Part shown: in pieces, positions 8,249 through 15,344 of the stretch
Layout of the letters: the number at the start of each line of letters is the position of its first letter
Position numbering within the stretch: position 1 is the stretch's first letter
NCBI GenBank assembly: GCA_963204975.1
Contig: CAUJJC010000070.1
Location: 1 to 43,674, forward strand
DNA: 43,674 nucleotides
Source: Verrucomicrobiota bacterium
GTDB taxonomy: Bacteria; Verrucomicrobiota; Verrucomicrobiia; Verrucomicrobiales; Verrucomicrobiaceae
Reading direction: 5' to 3'
Notes under the pieces: generated by a model
Database searches by the model: none
Told to the model about the DNA's origin: nothing
Seen by the model: the letters and a program-made list of their open reading frames with translations, nothing else
Made by a program: the position numbers and the translations under genes

Positions 8249-10828
8249 CTACTGCGCGAGCAGCAGCTTCAAGGGCGCGGGCGGCGGCAGGCGAACGGGG
8301 AGCGCTGCCTCCGTGCCCTCGTCATCCTCCACCTTCGTGGCGCGCTTCACTGCGGTTCCTTCCTTGCGCAAATCAGCGGGGCGAATCGCGGGCTTGATGC
8401 TGTTGTAGGGGTCTTCACCTTTGACGGTGTCATCCTGCATCCGCACTGGATCAATGCCTGGAATGCCGCCGCCGGAAATGCCCACGAGGTCATTTTTGCC
8501 GATGGGTGATGAGAAGGCGATCAGGTCGAGTGCGATCCCCTCGCCCACATGCTCGGTGCAGAAGTCATTGAAGACGGTGCCCTGACGCGCGATCTCGAAG
8601 AAGGTGTCCTTCACACTGCGGTCCCGGCCATCGGCATCCTTGACCTTGGTAAAACAGAAGTCCGTGGCACGGCAGCCGCTCTTCCGGCACAACTCGATGG
8701 TGCCCAGCGCCTGCGGTTTAACAAAGGCCTCCGGTGGGTGCCCATCGGCAGCCGCGTTCATGATGTCGCTCCAGATGGGCAGCGCGATCTGGCTGGAGAC
8801 AGCGCCGGTAAAGATGGTCTTGGGCTTGTCGAAGCCCACCCACACGCCGCAGGTCACACGGCTGGTGTAGCCGAGGAACCACAAGTCCTTGAAGCCATCG
8901 TGCGTGCCTGTTTTGCCACCAGCCGGGAATTTCTTCAGGCCAAAGCTCGCACGAGCCGCACGCCCAGTGCCGCGCTCAAGCGCATCCACGAGACATGAAT
9001 TCACCTGCGCGGCAGCGATTTCATCCATGGCCTGGATCGGCGCGCTGGCTTCCTCGTCGAGTTCGAAAATCACCTGATCCTTGGCATCCGTGATCTTGTT
9101 GATCAGATGCACCTGGGCCGGACGTGTGCCGTTGTTGGCAAAGCAGGTGTAGGCCAGCGTCATCTCATCAAGGTAGGCCGGACTCACTCCGAGGAAGCTG
9201 GCGGGACGCTCGAGTATCTCGCTCTCGATGCCGCACTTCTTCACCAGCTCCGTCAGCGGCACGTAATCCAGCCGGTCCTGGTCTGTCTGGAAGGCCTGAT
9301 AGCAAAGTCGCATCGTGGTGCCATTGCGACCCTGCACGAGTGACTCGCGGGCACTGATGTAACCCATGGTGTAACTCATCTTCTCAGCCTCCACACCCCA
9401 CTCGCCCAGGCGTCCCTGGAAGGCTCCGATCATTGCCAGGCTGTTATCGAAGGGCAGGTCTTCCAGCGGTGTGCCAGGGAAGAACAAAGGCGTGCTGAAC
9501 GCGGCTGCGAAATTGAACGGGATGAAGGCTGTGCCCACCGGACGCGGCTTGGCGAAGGGCGAGGTGAAAGCGCGGTTCAACTGGCTGTCGATGTAATCAC
9601 GTCCACCCACCAGCCCGAGCACCGCGCCATCCTTGTTGTCGAGCACCAGAGCGGCTCCCTGCAAATACTGGGCGTCAGGCTTTGGCGTCTTGGGATCGAT
9701 CTCCTTCTTCGCGATGCGAGCCCGCCAGTCGGACAGGATCGCACGATACTGGGCATAGGTTTGATGCGGCTGCCCCTTGCTATCCACGGCCTCCTGGAAG
9801 GCCTTCTGGCTCTCCACCTCGGCAAGGCGCTTGCGCACGGACTCCTCGGCTGCGCGTTGGATGTCGGGATCAATCGACGTATAAATTTTGAATCCCCCCG
9901 TGGTGGCACGTTCCTCGCCCACGAGCTTCTTCACCTGCCGGGTCGCCTCGTCATACACATACGTGAGGCGCGAATCGACGGTCTGCATCGCGGTCATCAT
10001 CGGCTTGAGCGAGAGCGCCTGCTCCTCCTCTACGGTGATGTGTTTCTCCTCCATCATGCGATGGAAGACCATGTTGCGAGCCTTGATCGAGGCTGTCACA
10101 TGGCGCAGCGGGGAGTAAAGATTGGGGGCCTTAATCAGTCCCACGATGGTGGCCGCCTCCTCGATGGTGATGTCCTTCACATCTTTCCCGAAGTAGCCGC
10201 GCGACGCCGCCTGAATGCCGTAGAATTGCTGGCCATTGCCGCTGCCGAAGAAAATGCGATTGAGGTAAAGCTCCAGGATCTCGTTCTTCGTGTAGTGCTT
10301 CTCCAGTTCCTGAGCGACGAAGGCTTCGAGCAGCTTGCGCTTGATGCTCTTCTCCCGCAGTTCGAAGGTGTTGCGCGCGAGCTGCTGCGTCAGCGTGCTC
10401 GCCCCCTGCGTCACGCGGCCCAATTTGATCGCCAACATGACAGCGCGGGCAATGCCAATGTAGTCCACGCCATTATGCTGGAAGAAGCGCGAATCTTCTT
10501 GGGCGGTCAGCGCCTTGATCAGATGGGCAGGCACCTCGGACAGCTCCACCCGTGTGCGGTTCATCACATAGAACCTGCCCAGTTCGCCGCCGTGACGGTC
10601 GAAAATGACGCTCGCCTCTTCCAGACGCTTGCACTCCTCCATGTCGTAAGTGAGTGCCTTTTCCTTCAGCGGCTGAACCACAAACACCAGCACGCCGAAC
10701 GCCACACAAATGCCCAAAATTCCAAGCGCCACCAGCGCACGGAACCAGGTGCGCTTGTAAAAGGGCGGCTTGCGCCTGCCGCCGGGGCCGCGCCAACTGC
10801 TTTCGCCGAGCAGTTCAAGATCTAGCAT
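8249..10828 (-). CDS. Class A penicillin-binding protein (PBP1A-like) with degenerate transpeptidase motifs
   Basis: An 859-residue bifunctional-type PBP that builds peptidoglycan from lipid II. It has a cytoplasmic N-terminus, a membrane helix (about 30-51) and a GT51 glycosyltransferase domain with both catalytic glutamates: E111 in EDSRFFQHNG and E168 in KLLEAFVAQELEK. QGASTLTQQLARN is also intact. In the transpeptidase half the SxxK motif, normally GSSFKP, reads GTAFIP, with Thr433 for Ser and Ile436 for Lys. The SxN motif reads GRN at 500-502. Only KTGT at 639-642 survives. Acyl transfer should therefore be lost while glycan polymerisation is kept. The codons for Thr (ACA) and Ile (ATC) are clean and the frame is open throughout, so this is not a sequencing slip in one base. 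It is divergent from midA, with a 108-bp shared upstream region. Confidence 0.9.
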   Translation of the reverse strand: MLDLELLGESSWRGPGGRRKPPFYKRTWFRALVALGILGICVAFGVLVFVVQPLKEKALTYDMEECKRLEEASVIFDRHGGELGRFYVMNRTRVELSEVPAHLIKALTAQEDSRFFQHNGVDYIGIARAVMLAIKLGRVTQGASTLTQQLARNTFELREKSIKRKLLEAFVAQELEKHYTKNEILELYLNRIFFGSGNGQQFYGIQAASRGYFGKDVKDITIEEAATIVGLIKAPNLYSPLRHVTASIKARNMVFHRMMEEKHITVEEEQALSLKPMMTAMQTVDSRLTYVYDEATRQVKKLVGEERATTGGFKIYTSIDPDIQRAAEESVRKRLAEVESQKAFQEAVDSKGQPHQTYAQYRAILSDWRARIAKKEIDPKTPKPDAQYLQGAALVLDNKDGAVLGLVGGRDYIDSQLNRAFTSPFAKPRPVGTAFIPFNFAAAFSTPLFFPGTPLEDLPFDNSLAMIGAFQGRLGEWGVEAEKMSYTMGYISARESLVQGRNGTTMRLCYQAFQTDQDRLDYVPLTELVKKCGIESEILERPASFLGVSPAYLDEMTLAYTCFANNGTRPAQVHLINKITDAKDQVIFELDEEASAPIQAMDEIAAAQVNSCLVDALERGTGRAARASFGLKKFPAGGKTGTHDGFKDLWFLGYTSRVTCGVWVGFDKPKTIFTGAVSSQIALPIWSDIMNAAADGHPPEAFVKPQALGTIELCRKSGCRATDFCFTKVKDADGRDRSVKDTFFEIARQGTVFNDFCTEHVGEGIALDLIAFSSPIGKNDLVGISGGGIPGIDPVRMQDDTVKGEDPYNSIKPAIRPADLRKEGTAVKRATKVEDDEGTEAALPVRLPPPAPLKLLLAQ

Positions 10829-10936
10829 GGTTCAGTGTTGATGTGGTGGGTTGGAGGGCGCGCATTGTAACCATCCGTCCAGGGGGCGCGAGTGAAACGA
10901 TGATGAAAGCTCTGTGAAAAGAGGCAAGGATCAATC

Positions 10937-11983
10937 ATGCCCGCTACACCCCTTGTCCCTGCCACCATGACATTCGCCCACGTCATGGAGCGTGCGCTCT
11001 ACGATTCCGCGCTTGGCTACTACGGCCGCGGGCCGCGCCGCATCGGGCGCAGCGGCGACTTTTTCACCGCCGTCAGCGTGGGGCCGCTCTACGGACAACT
11101 GCTCGCGCACGTCGCGTGCGACGTCTGGGAGTCCCACGGTCGCCCGGCGGATTTCACCTTGGTCGAGCAGGGTGCTCACGATGGCCAGCTCGCAGAGGAC
11201 ATCTGGAATGGCTGGCCGAATGAACACAAGCCGCGCTACACGATCATCGAACCGCAGCCCGCGTATCGCGAGGCCCAGCGCGCTCGCCTTGAGCCGCTGA
11301 TGGGAGATCGCGTGGACTGGGTGGAAGGCGTTTCATCTTTCGATGTCCACGCGTCGTCCTTCTTCCTCAGCAACGAACTCCTTGATGCCTTCCCCGTGCA
11401 TCGTGTGCGCTGGATGGGCCGAGAGTGGAAGGAACTCCACGTCACACCTGCGCTCGAATGGACCGAGGGCGAGCTGAGCGAGGCCGCGCGAGCCGAGGTG
11501 GCGCTACTGCCGAACGACCTACCCGCAGGCTACACGACCGAGGTGCATCCGGCGGCGGTCGAGTGGATGAAGGCGATGGCCGCGCTGCCGTTTCGCGGCG
11601 CGATTCTCATCGCCGACTACGGCTACGAAGCGGCCGAATACTACACGCCCGAGCGCGCCGATGGCACCCTTCGTCGTTACTTCAATCATCGCAGCGATGG
11701 CAACGTGCTCGACCGTCTGGGCGAATGCGACCTCACCGCGCACATCAACTTCACCCGCCTCATCGACACCGCCGAAGCCGCCGGACTCACCGTTGAGCGC
11801 TTCATGGATCAAGGCCGCTTCCTCACGCACGCGGCGACGCCGTGGCTGAAGTCACTCGATGGCAAACCCATGACCAGCGCGACGGCGACGGCGACGGCGC
11901 TTCGACAATTCCACACGCTCACGCATCCAACCCACATGGGTGCGGCGTTTCGGATGCTGTTGCTGAAGAAAGACCACCATTGA
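10937..11983 (+). CDS. MidA/NDUFAF7-type SAM-dependent methyltransferase
   Basis: A 348-residue protein of the MidA family (COG1565, Methyltransf_28). Its mitochondrial relative NDUFAF7 methylates an arginine of a complex I subunit. Signatures are ALGYYGRGPRRIGRSGDFFTA near the N-terminus (about residues 24-45, the family's YY..... G.. GDF.TAP-like block), the SAM loop EQGAHDGQLAEDI, and SNELLDAFPVHRV (about 138-150). The SAM glycine motif is slightly off the usual GxGxG pattern (Gly-Ala-His-Asp-Gly). The start is supported by an AAGGA ribosome site at 10926-10930, six bases before the ATG. The bacterial substrate is unproven; no nuo genes are in the window. Confidence 0.88.
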   Translation: MPATPLVPATMTFAHVMERALYDSALGYYGRGPRRIGRSGDFFTAVSVGPLYGQLLAHVACDVWESHGRPADFTLVEQGAHDGQLAEDIWNGWPNEHKPRYTIIEPQPAYREAQRARLEPLMGDRVDWVEGVSSFDVHASSFFLSNELLDAFPVHRVRWMGREWKELHVTPALEWTEGELSEAARAEVALLPNDLPAGYTTEVHPAAVEWMKAMAALPFRGAILIADYGYEAAEYYTPERADGTLRRYFNHRSDGNVLDRLGECDLTAHINFTRLIDTAEAAGLTVERFMDQGRFLTHAATPWLKSLDGKPMTSATATATALRQFHTLTHPTHMGAAFRMLLLKKDHH

Positions 11984-12017
11984 CCCCGCTGCCCGAGGTC
12001 CCTACACTCCCCCCATC

Positions 12018-12761
12018 ATGCGAACCAACAATCCAACCCTTAGTCCCGCAGCTTTTGATCGTGCTGGCCCAGCCATCGGCGACTCGGTGATGACGATCAA
12101 TGGCACTCTCTTCAAGACCGCCATCCTCCTGATGCTCGTGCTCGGCGCAGGCTCTTGGAGTTGGGGGCAGGTCGCATCGGAGACCACGCCAGCTTGGTTC
12201 GGCATGGCCCTCAAGTTTGGCTGGATACTGCCGATGATCACGGCGCTTGTGATCAGTTTCGTTCCCCGCACTGCACCCTGGCTCTCGCCTGTGTATGCCG
12301 TCACCAAAGGCGTCATCCTCGGCATCATCTCGGCCATGTATGATGCCCAGTTCAAAGGCATCGTCCTCACTTCCGTGCTGCTCACCGTGGGCGTGCTCTG
12401 CGCCCTGCTCGCGCTGTATTCCACCGGCATCGTGCGAGCCACCGAGAAGTTCCGCGCTGGCATCTTCGCCGCCACTCTCGGTATTGCCTTGTTCTATCTC
12501 GTGTCCTTCGTCCTCAGCCTGTTCAGCATCCAGATCCCTGGCCTGTTCGGCAATGGCATGATCGGCATCGGCTTCTCGCTCTTCGTCGTCGCCATCGCCG
12601 CGCTCAACCTCGTGCTCGACTTCGACTTCATCGAACGCGGAGCCGCTGGTGGCGCGCCGAAGTTCATGGAGTGGTATGGAGCCTTCGGCTTGCTCGTCAC
12701 GCTGGTCTGGCTCTACCTCGAAATCCTTCGCCTGCTCTCCAAGCTGCGCAGCCGCAACTAA
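12018..12761 (+). CDS. Bax inhibitor-1/YccA family membrane protein
   Basis: A 247-residue polytopic membrane protein with about seven hydrophobic helices, from TAILLMLVLGAGSWSWG to LLVTLVWLYLEILRLL. It matches the YccA/BaxI_1 branch of the TMBIM family. A helpful stretch is SPVYAVTKGVILGIISAMYD, which corresponds to the conserved P.YA...G..LG...... region of this branch. An acidic-rich last loop (LDFDFIERGAAGGAPKFMEWYG) fits the family pattern of charged residues in a late helix. TMBIM proteins modulate ion (Ca2+) leak and, for E. coli YccA, FtsH proteolysis; the role here is not established. It lies 34 bp after midA, probably in the same transcript, and is followed by a strong terminator. 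Confidence 0.86.
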   Translation: MRTNNPTLSPAAFDRAGPAIGDSVMTINGTLFKTAILLMLVLGAGSWSWGQVASETTPAWFGMALKFGWILPMITALVISFVPRTAPWLSPVYAVTKGVILGIISAMYDAQFKGIVLTSVLLTVGVLCALLALYSTGIVRATEKFRAGIFAATLGIALFYLVSFVLSLFSIQIPGLFGNGMIGIGFSLFVVAIAALNLVLDFDFIERGAAGGAPKFMEWYGAFGLLVTLVWLYLEILRLLSKLRSRN

Positions 12762-12777
12762 CGCCAACCCTTTCTCC

Positions 12778-12813
12778 ACGGCGCGGAGTTCCAGCGGAGC
12801 CCGCGCCGTTTTT
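12778..12813 (+). terminator. Rho-independent terminator after the YccA-like gene
   Basis: A 9-bp perfect stem (ACGGCGCGG at 12778-12786 with CCGCGCCGT at 12801-12809) and a 14-nt loop run into five T residues (12809-12813). Unusually, the T-run ends only six bases before the first ATG of the next gene. Confidence 0.83.
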
Positions 12814-12819
12814 ATTGCC

Positions 12820-13584
12820 ATGACGACCTGTCTCACCTCTCACCGCGCCCACGATTTCGCAGCCCTGATGGCCGCGTGGCATCGCGTGGCGCGTGCCGCA
12901 CGACTGCACTCGATCGTCCTCGGCCACGCCGAGGGCCTGCCGATCATCGCGTTTGAAACCAAAGCCGCAGCGCAAGGCGAGTCCGCTGCCTACCTCTCGA
13001 CTGGCGTGCATGGCGATGAAGCCGCGCCACCGTGGGGCCTGCTCACCTGGGCGGAGCAGAACATCGAGCGCCTGCGCACCGAACCCTTCCTGATCGCGCC
13101 ATGCCTGAACCCCGTGGGCCTCATTCGCAACACGCGAGTGGATCAGCGCGGCATCAATCTCAATCGTCGCTTCCACCTTACACGCGATCCGCTGATCAAA
13201 GCCTGGCAGCACTGGATCAAGCCGAAGACGCTGCGCTTTGGCCTCTGCCTGCATGAGGACTACGATGCGCAGGGCTGCTACCTCTACGAGCTAAGTCATC
13301 AGAAGCGCCCGCTCAGCGAGCCCGTGATGGAAGCCGTCGCCGCCATCATCCCGCCCGACCTGCGCGGCACCATCGAAGGCAGCAAGGCCAAGCGCGGCGT
13401 CATTCGTCGCAAGGTGCTGCCCGAAGGCTTGCTCGGACCCGAAGCCATCGTGCTGCACAAGCTCGGTTGCCCCGTCACCTTCACGTTTGAAACGCCGTCC
13501 GAGTTCGCGCTCGACCACCGCATCCACGCCCAGCGCACCTGCATTGAAGCCACCATCGAACATCTCGCGAACCTTCGCTCTTAG
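12820..13584 (+). CDS. M14-type zinc carboxypeptidase / aspartoacylase-like protein
   Basis: A 254-residue cytosolic-type metallohydrolase of the M14 (zinc carboxypeptidase/AstE-AspA) group; no signal peptide is seen. The zinc ligands are HGDE at 64-67 (His64, Glu67) and His145 in CLHEDY. NLNRRF at 113-118 is the conserved substrate-binding NxNRxF pattern, and FTFETPSE near residue 225 carries the expected catalytic Glu. These enzymes remove C-terminal residues or deacylate amino acids; the substrate here is unknown. The ATG at 12820 lies right behind the terminator of the previous gene. An in-frame ATG at 12868 would give a shorter protein that keeps every motif, so the start is uncertain. 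The gene overlaps the next by 41 bp. Confidence 0.84.
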   Translation: MTTCLTSHRAHDFAALMAAWHRVARAARLHSIVLGHAEGLPIIAFETKAAAQGESAAYLSTGVHGDEAAPPWGLLTWAEQNIERLRTEPFLIAPCLNPVGLIRNTRVDQRGINLNRRFHLTRDPLIKAWQHWIKPKTLRFGLCLHEDYDAQGCYLYELSHQKRPLSEPVMEAVAAIIPPDLRGTIEGSKAKRGVIRRKVLPEGLLGPEAIVLHKLGCPVTFTFETPSEFALDHRIHAQRTCIEATIEHLANLRS

Positions 13585-14509
13585 CGCCCTCGCGTTGCTG
13601 CTGGCCGCGTGCTCATCATTGAAGCGCGAGCACGCGAAGCCCGGACTCGGTCCCGCCGCGTGGACCACCTTCGATGGCAAGCAGATGCCGTGGAAGGAAT
13701 GGAAGGTGCCCAGCGGCGTCGAGACCAAGACCGTGGTGATCGCCATCCATGGTCTCAGTGGGGCGGCCTCGGACTTCTGGTTGCTTGGCGAGCGACTGCC
13801 TCCCCAAGGCATCGCCGTGTATGGCTACGAGCTGCGCGGTCAGGGCAATGATCCCGACATCGTGCGGCGCGGCGACATCGACAGCGCGAGTCTTTGGCTC
13901 CGCGACTTGCTCACCTTCCATCGTCTGGTGCGGGCACGTCATCCGAAGACGCCCATCGTTTGGTATGGCGAGAGCCTCGGTTCACTTATCGCGCTGCACA
14001 CGGCGGCCAAGGACTATCGGCACACGCCGGACGCGCTCATCCTTGCCTCACCGGTGGCTGGCTTGCGCCAAAAACTCAGCGACATCGAACGCTGGCTCCT
14101 GCTCGGTGCCTCGCACGCGCTGCCCACCATGCGACTGAAGCTCGGCGACCTCGCGGGCGTGGATGAAAGCAAGATGCGCGTCACCAGCACCAGCACGCAC
14201 GGCGATCAGATGCAGAAGACCCCTCATCACGTTGGGAGCTTCACCTTGCGCACGCTGCGCGAGATCGACGGCCTGCTGCAGGAGAACGCGCGAGCCGCCC
14301 ATCGCATCGACGTGCCCGTGCTCATCGTCGCCTCGCCGCACGACATCGTCAGCACCCCGGATCAGGTGCAGCAGTTGTTCGAGGAACTCGGCACCGAGGA
14401 CAAGCTCATGCACTGGTATTCCCGCAGCTACCATCTGCTCCTGCACGACGTGCAACGCGAGAAGGTGCTCGACGACGTGACCCGGTGGATTCGCAAGCGC
14501 ACGTTGTAG
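13544..14509 (+). CDS. Lipoprotein alpha/beta hydrolase (serine aminopeptidase/monoglyceride lipase-like)
   Basis: A 321-residue alpha/beta hydrolase anchored as a lipoprotein. From the TTG at 13544 it reads a short polar start, a hydrophobic core and the lipobox LAAC with Cys at 23; a longer TTG start at 13487 would bury this signal. No ATG lies before the catalytic region, so a TTG start is required. The nucleophile elbow is GESLGS (Ser144), the oxyanion region is AIHGLSG (67-73), and the late acid and His lie in VASPHDIVS and YHLLLHD. The layout is that of the Hydrolase_4 (lysophospholipase/monoacylglycerol lipase) family. It overlaps the M14 gene by 41 bp in another frame, suggesting translational coupling. 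The substrate is probably a lipid or ester in the envelope. Confidence 0.82.
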   Translation: MKPPSNISRTFALSALALLLAACSSLKREHAKPGLGPAAWTTFDGKQMPWKEWKVPSGVETKTVVIAIHGLSGAASDFWLLGERLPPQGIAVYGYELRGQGNDPDIVRRGDIDSASLWLRDLLTFHRLVRARHPKTPIVWYGESLGSLIALHTAAKDYRHTPDALILASPVAGLRQKLSDIERWLLLGASHALPTMRLKLGDLAGVDESKMRVTSTSTHGDQMQKTPHHVGSFTLRTLREIDGLLQENARAAHRIDVPVLIVASPHDIVSTPDQVQQLFEELGTEDKLMHWYSRSYHLLLHDVQREKVLDDVTRWIRKRTL

Positions 14510-14522
14510 CGATCAGACGGAA

Positions 14523-14543
14523 TCCAGTTGCGGCGCAACTGGA
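14523..14543. repeat. Perfect 9-bp palindromic hairpin between two genes
   Basis: TCCAGTTGC (14523-14531), a GGC loop and GCAACTGGA (14535-14543) form a perfect stem-loop 13 bp after the hydrolase stop and 17 bp before the glycosylase ATG. The following bases (CTACTTTA) are only weakly T-rich, so it is a poor terminator. It could be a dispersed REP-like element or an mRNA-end hairpin. No second copy was noticed in this window. Confidence 0.6.
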
Positions 14544-14560
14544 CTACTTTACCGCACCCC

Positions 14561-15283
14561 ATGCCCGCTGCCGATCAGATCCTCGCCGCCGTTGATACCC
14601 TTTGCGATGCCTTGCGCCCGCTCACCTTCGCCGAGCCGATCACGCACGTCTATAACCCGCTCGAATACGCGCGCGCCTCGCATGAGCAATACGTCCGCCG
14701 CTTTGGCGACGGCAAGAAGCGCGTCGTCTTCCTCGGCATGAACCCAGGACCGTGGGGCATGGCGCAGACGGGTGTGCCGTTCGGCGAGATCAACGCGGTG
14801 CGCGACTGGATGGGCATCACGGCCAAGGTGCAGCGCCCGGCCAATGAACATCCGAAGCGGCCCATCGTGGGCTTTGATTGCACGCAGTCGGAGGTCAGTG
14901 GGCGTCGCTTGTGGGGCATGTTTTCGGGGCGCTATCCGAAGCCCAAAGACTTCTTCGCCGGTCACTTCGTGGCGAACTACTGCCCGCTCGTTTTCATGAT
15001 CGCGAGCGGTGCCAACTTCACGCCCGACAAGCTCCCGGTCGCCGAAGCCGCACGCATCGAGGCCGCCTGTGACGAGCATCTGCGCGCGGTGCTCGCCGCC
15101 TTGGAACCCGAGTGGTTGATCGGCGTCGGTGGCTTCGCCGAAGCCCAGGCGATGAAGCAAACGAAGCACTTCCCCAAGCTCAAGATTGGTCGCGTGCTGC
15201 ACCCCAGCCCGGCCAGCCCAGCGGCGAACCGCGACTGGGCCGGGGCGGCCTCGAAGCAACTCAGCGCCCTCGGCTTGTGGTAG
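14561..15283 (+). CDS. SMUG1-type single-strand-selective uracil-DNA glycosylase
   Basis: A 240-residue DNA repair enzyme that excises uracil and oxidised uracils to start base excision repair. The SMUG1 signature is clear: motif 1 GMNPGPWGMAQTGVPFG (Asn61 is the expected catalytic Asn) and motif 2 HPSPASPAANRDW (His214, and the intercalating-loop region). Other family blocks are THVYNPLEYA near the N-terminus and RRLWGMFSGRY in the middle. These separate it from UNG (family 1) and MUG/TDG (family 2). SMUG1 is mainly an animal enzyme with a patchy bacterial distribution. The ATG at 14561 starts a typical N-terminus; an upstream in-frame start would run into the hairpin at 14523-14543. No other repair gene is adjacent. 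Confidence 0.93.
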   Translation: MPAADQILAAVDTLCDALRPLTFAEPITHVYNPLEYARASHEQYVRRFGDGKKRVVFLGMNPGPWGMAQTGVPFGEINAVRDWMGITAKVQRPANEHPKRPIVGFDCTQSEVSGRRLWGMFSGRYPKPKDFFAGHFVANYCPLVFMIASGANFTPDKLPVAEAARIEAACDEHLRAVLAALEPEWLIGVGGFAEAQAMKQTKHFPKLKIGRVLHPSPASPAANRDWAGAASKQLSALGLW

Positions 15284-15344
15284 GTGGTCGCCGTTTGACT
15301 GGCACGCAGCTTGCGGCATGATCCGGCGCTCCTTCTGAGCCCCC

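Noticed and set aside
12820..13584. Transposase or phage origin for the M14-lipoprotein-SMUG1 stretch
   Set aside because: No integrase, terminal repeats, tRNA or compositional break is visible around it. Small overlapping genes alone do not show mobility.
14523..14560. Rho-independent terminator after the lipoprotein hydrolase
   Set aside because: The stem is perfect, but the following bases (CTACTTTACC) lack a proper T-run. It is kept only as a palindrome.
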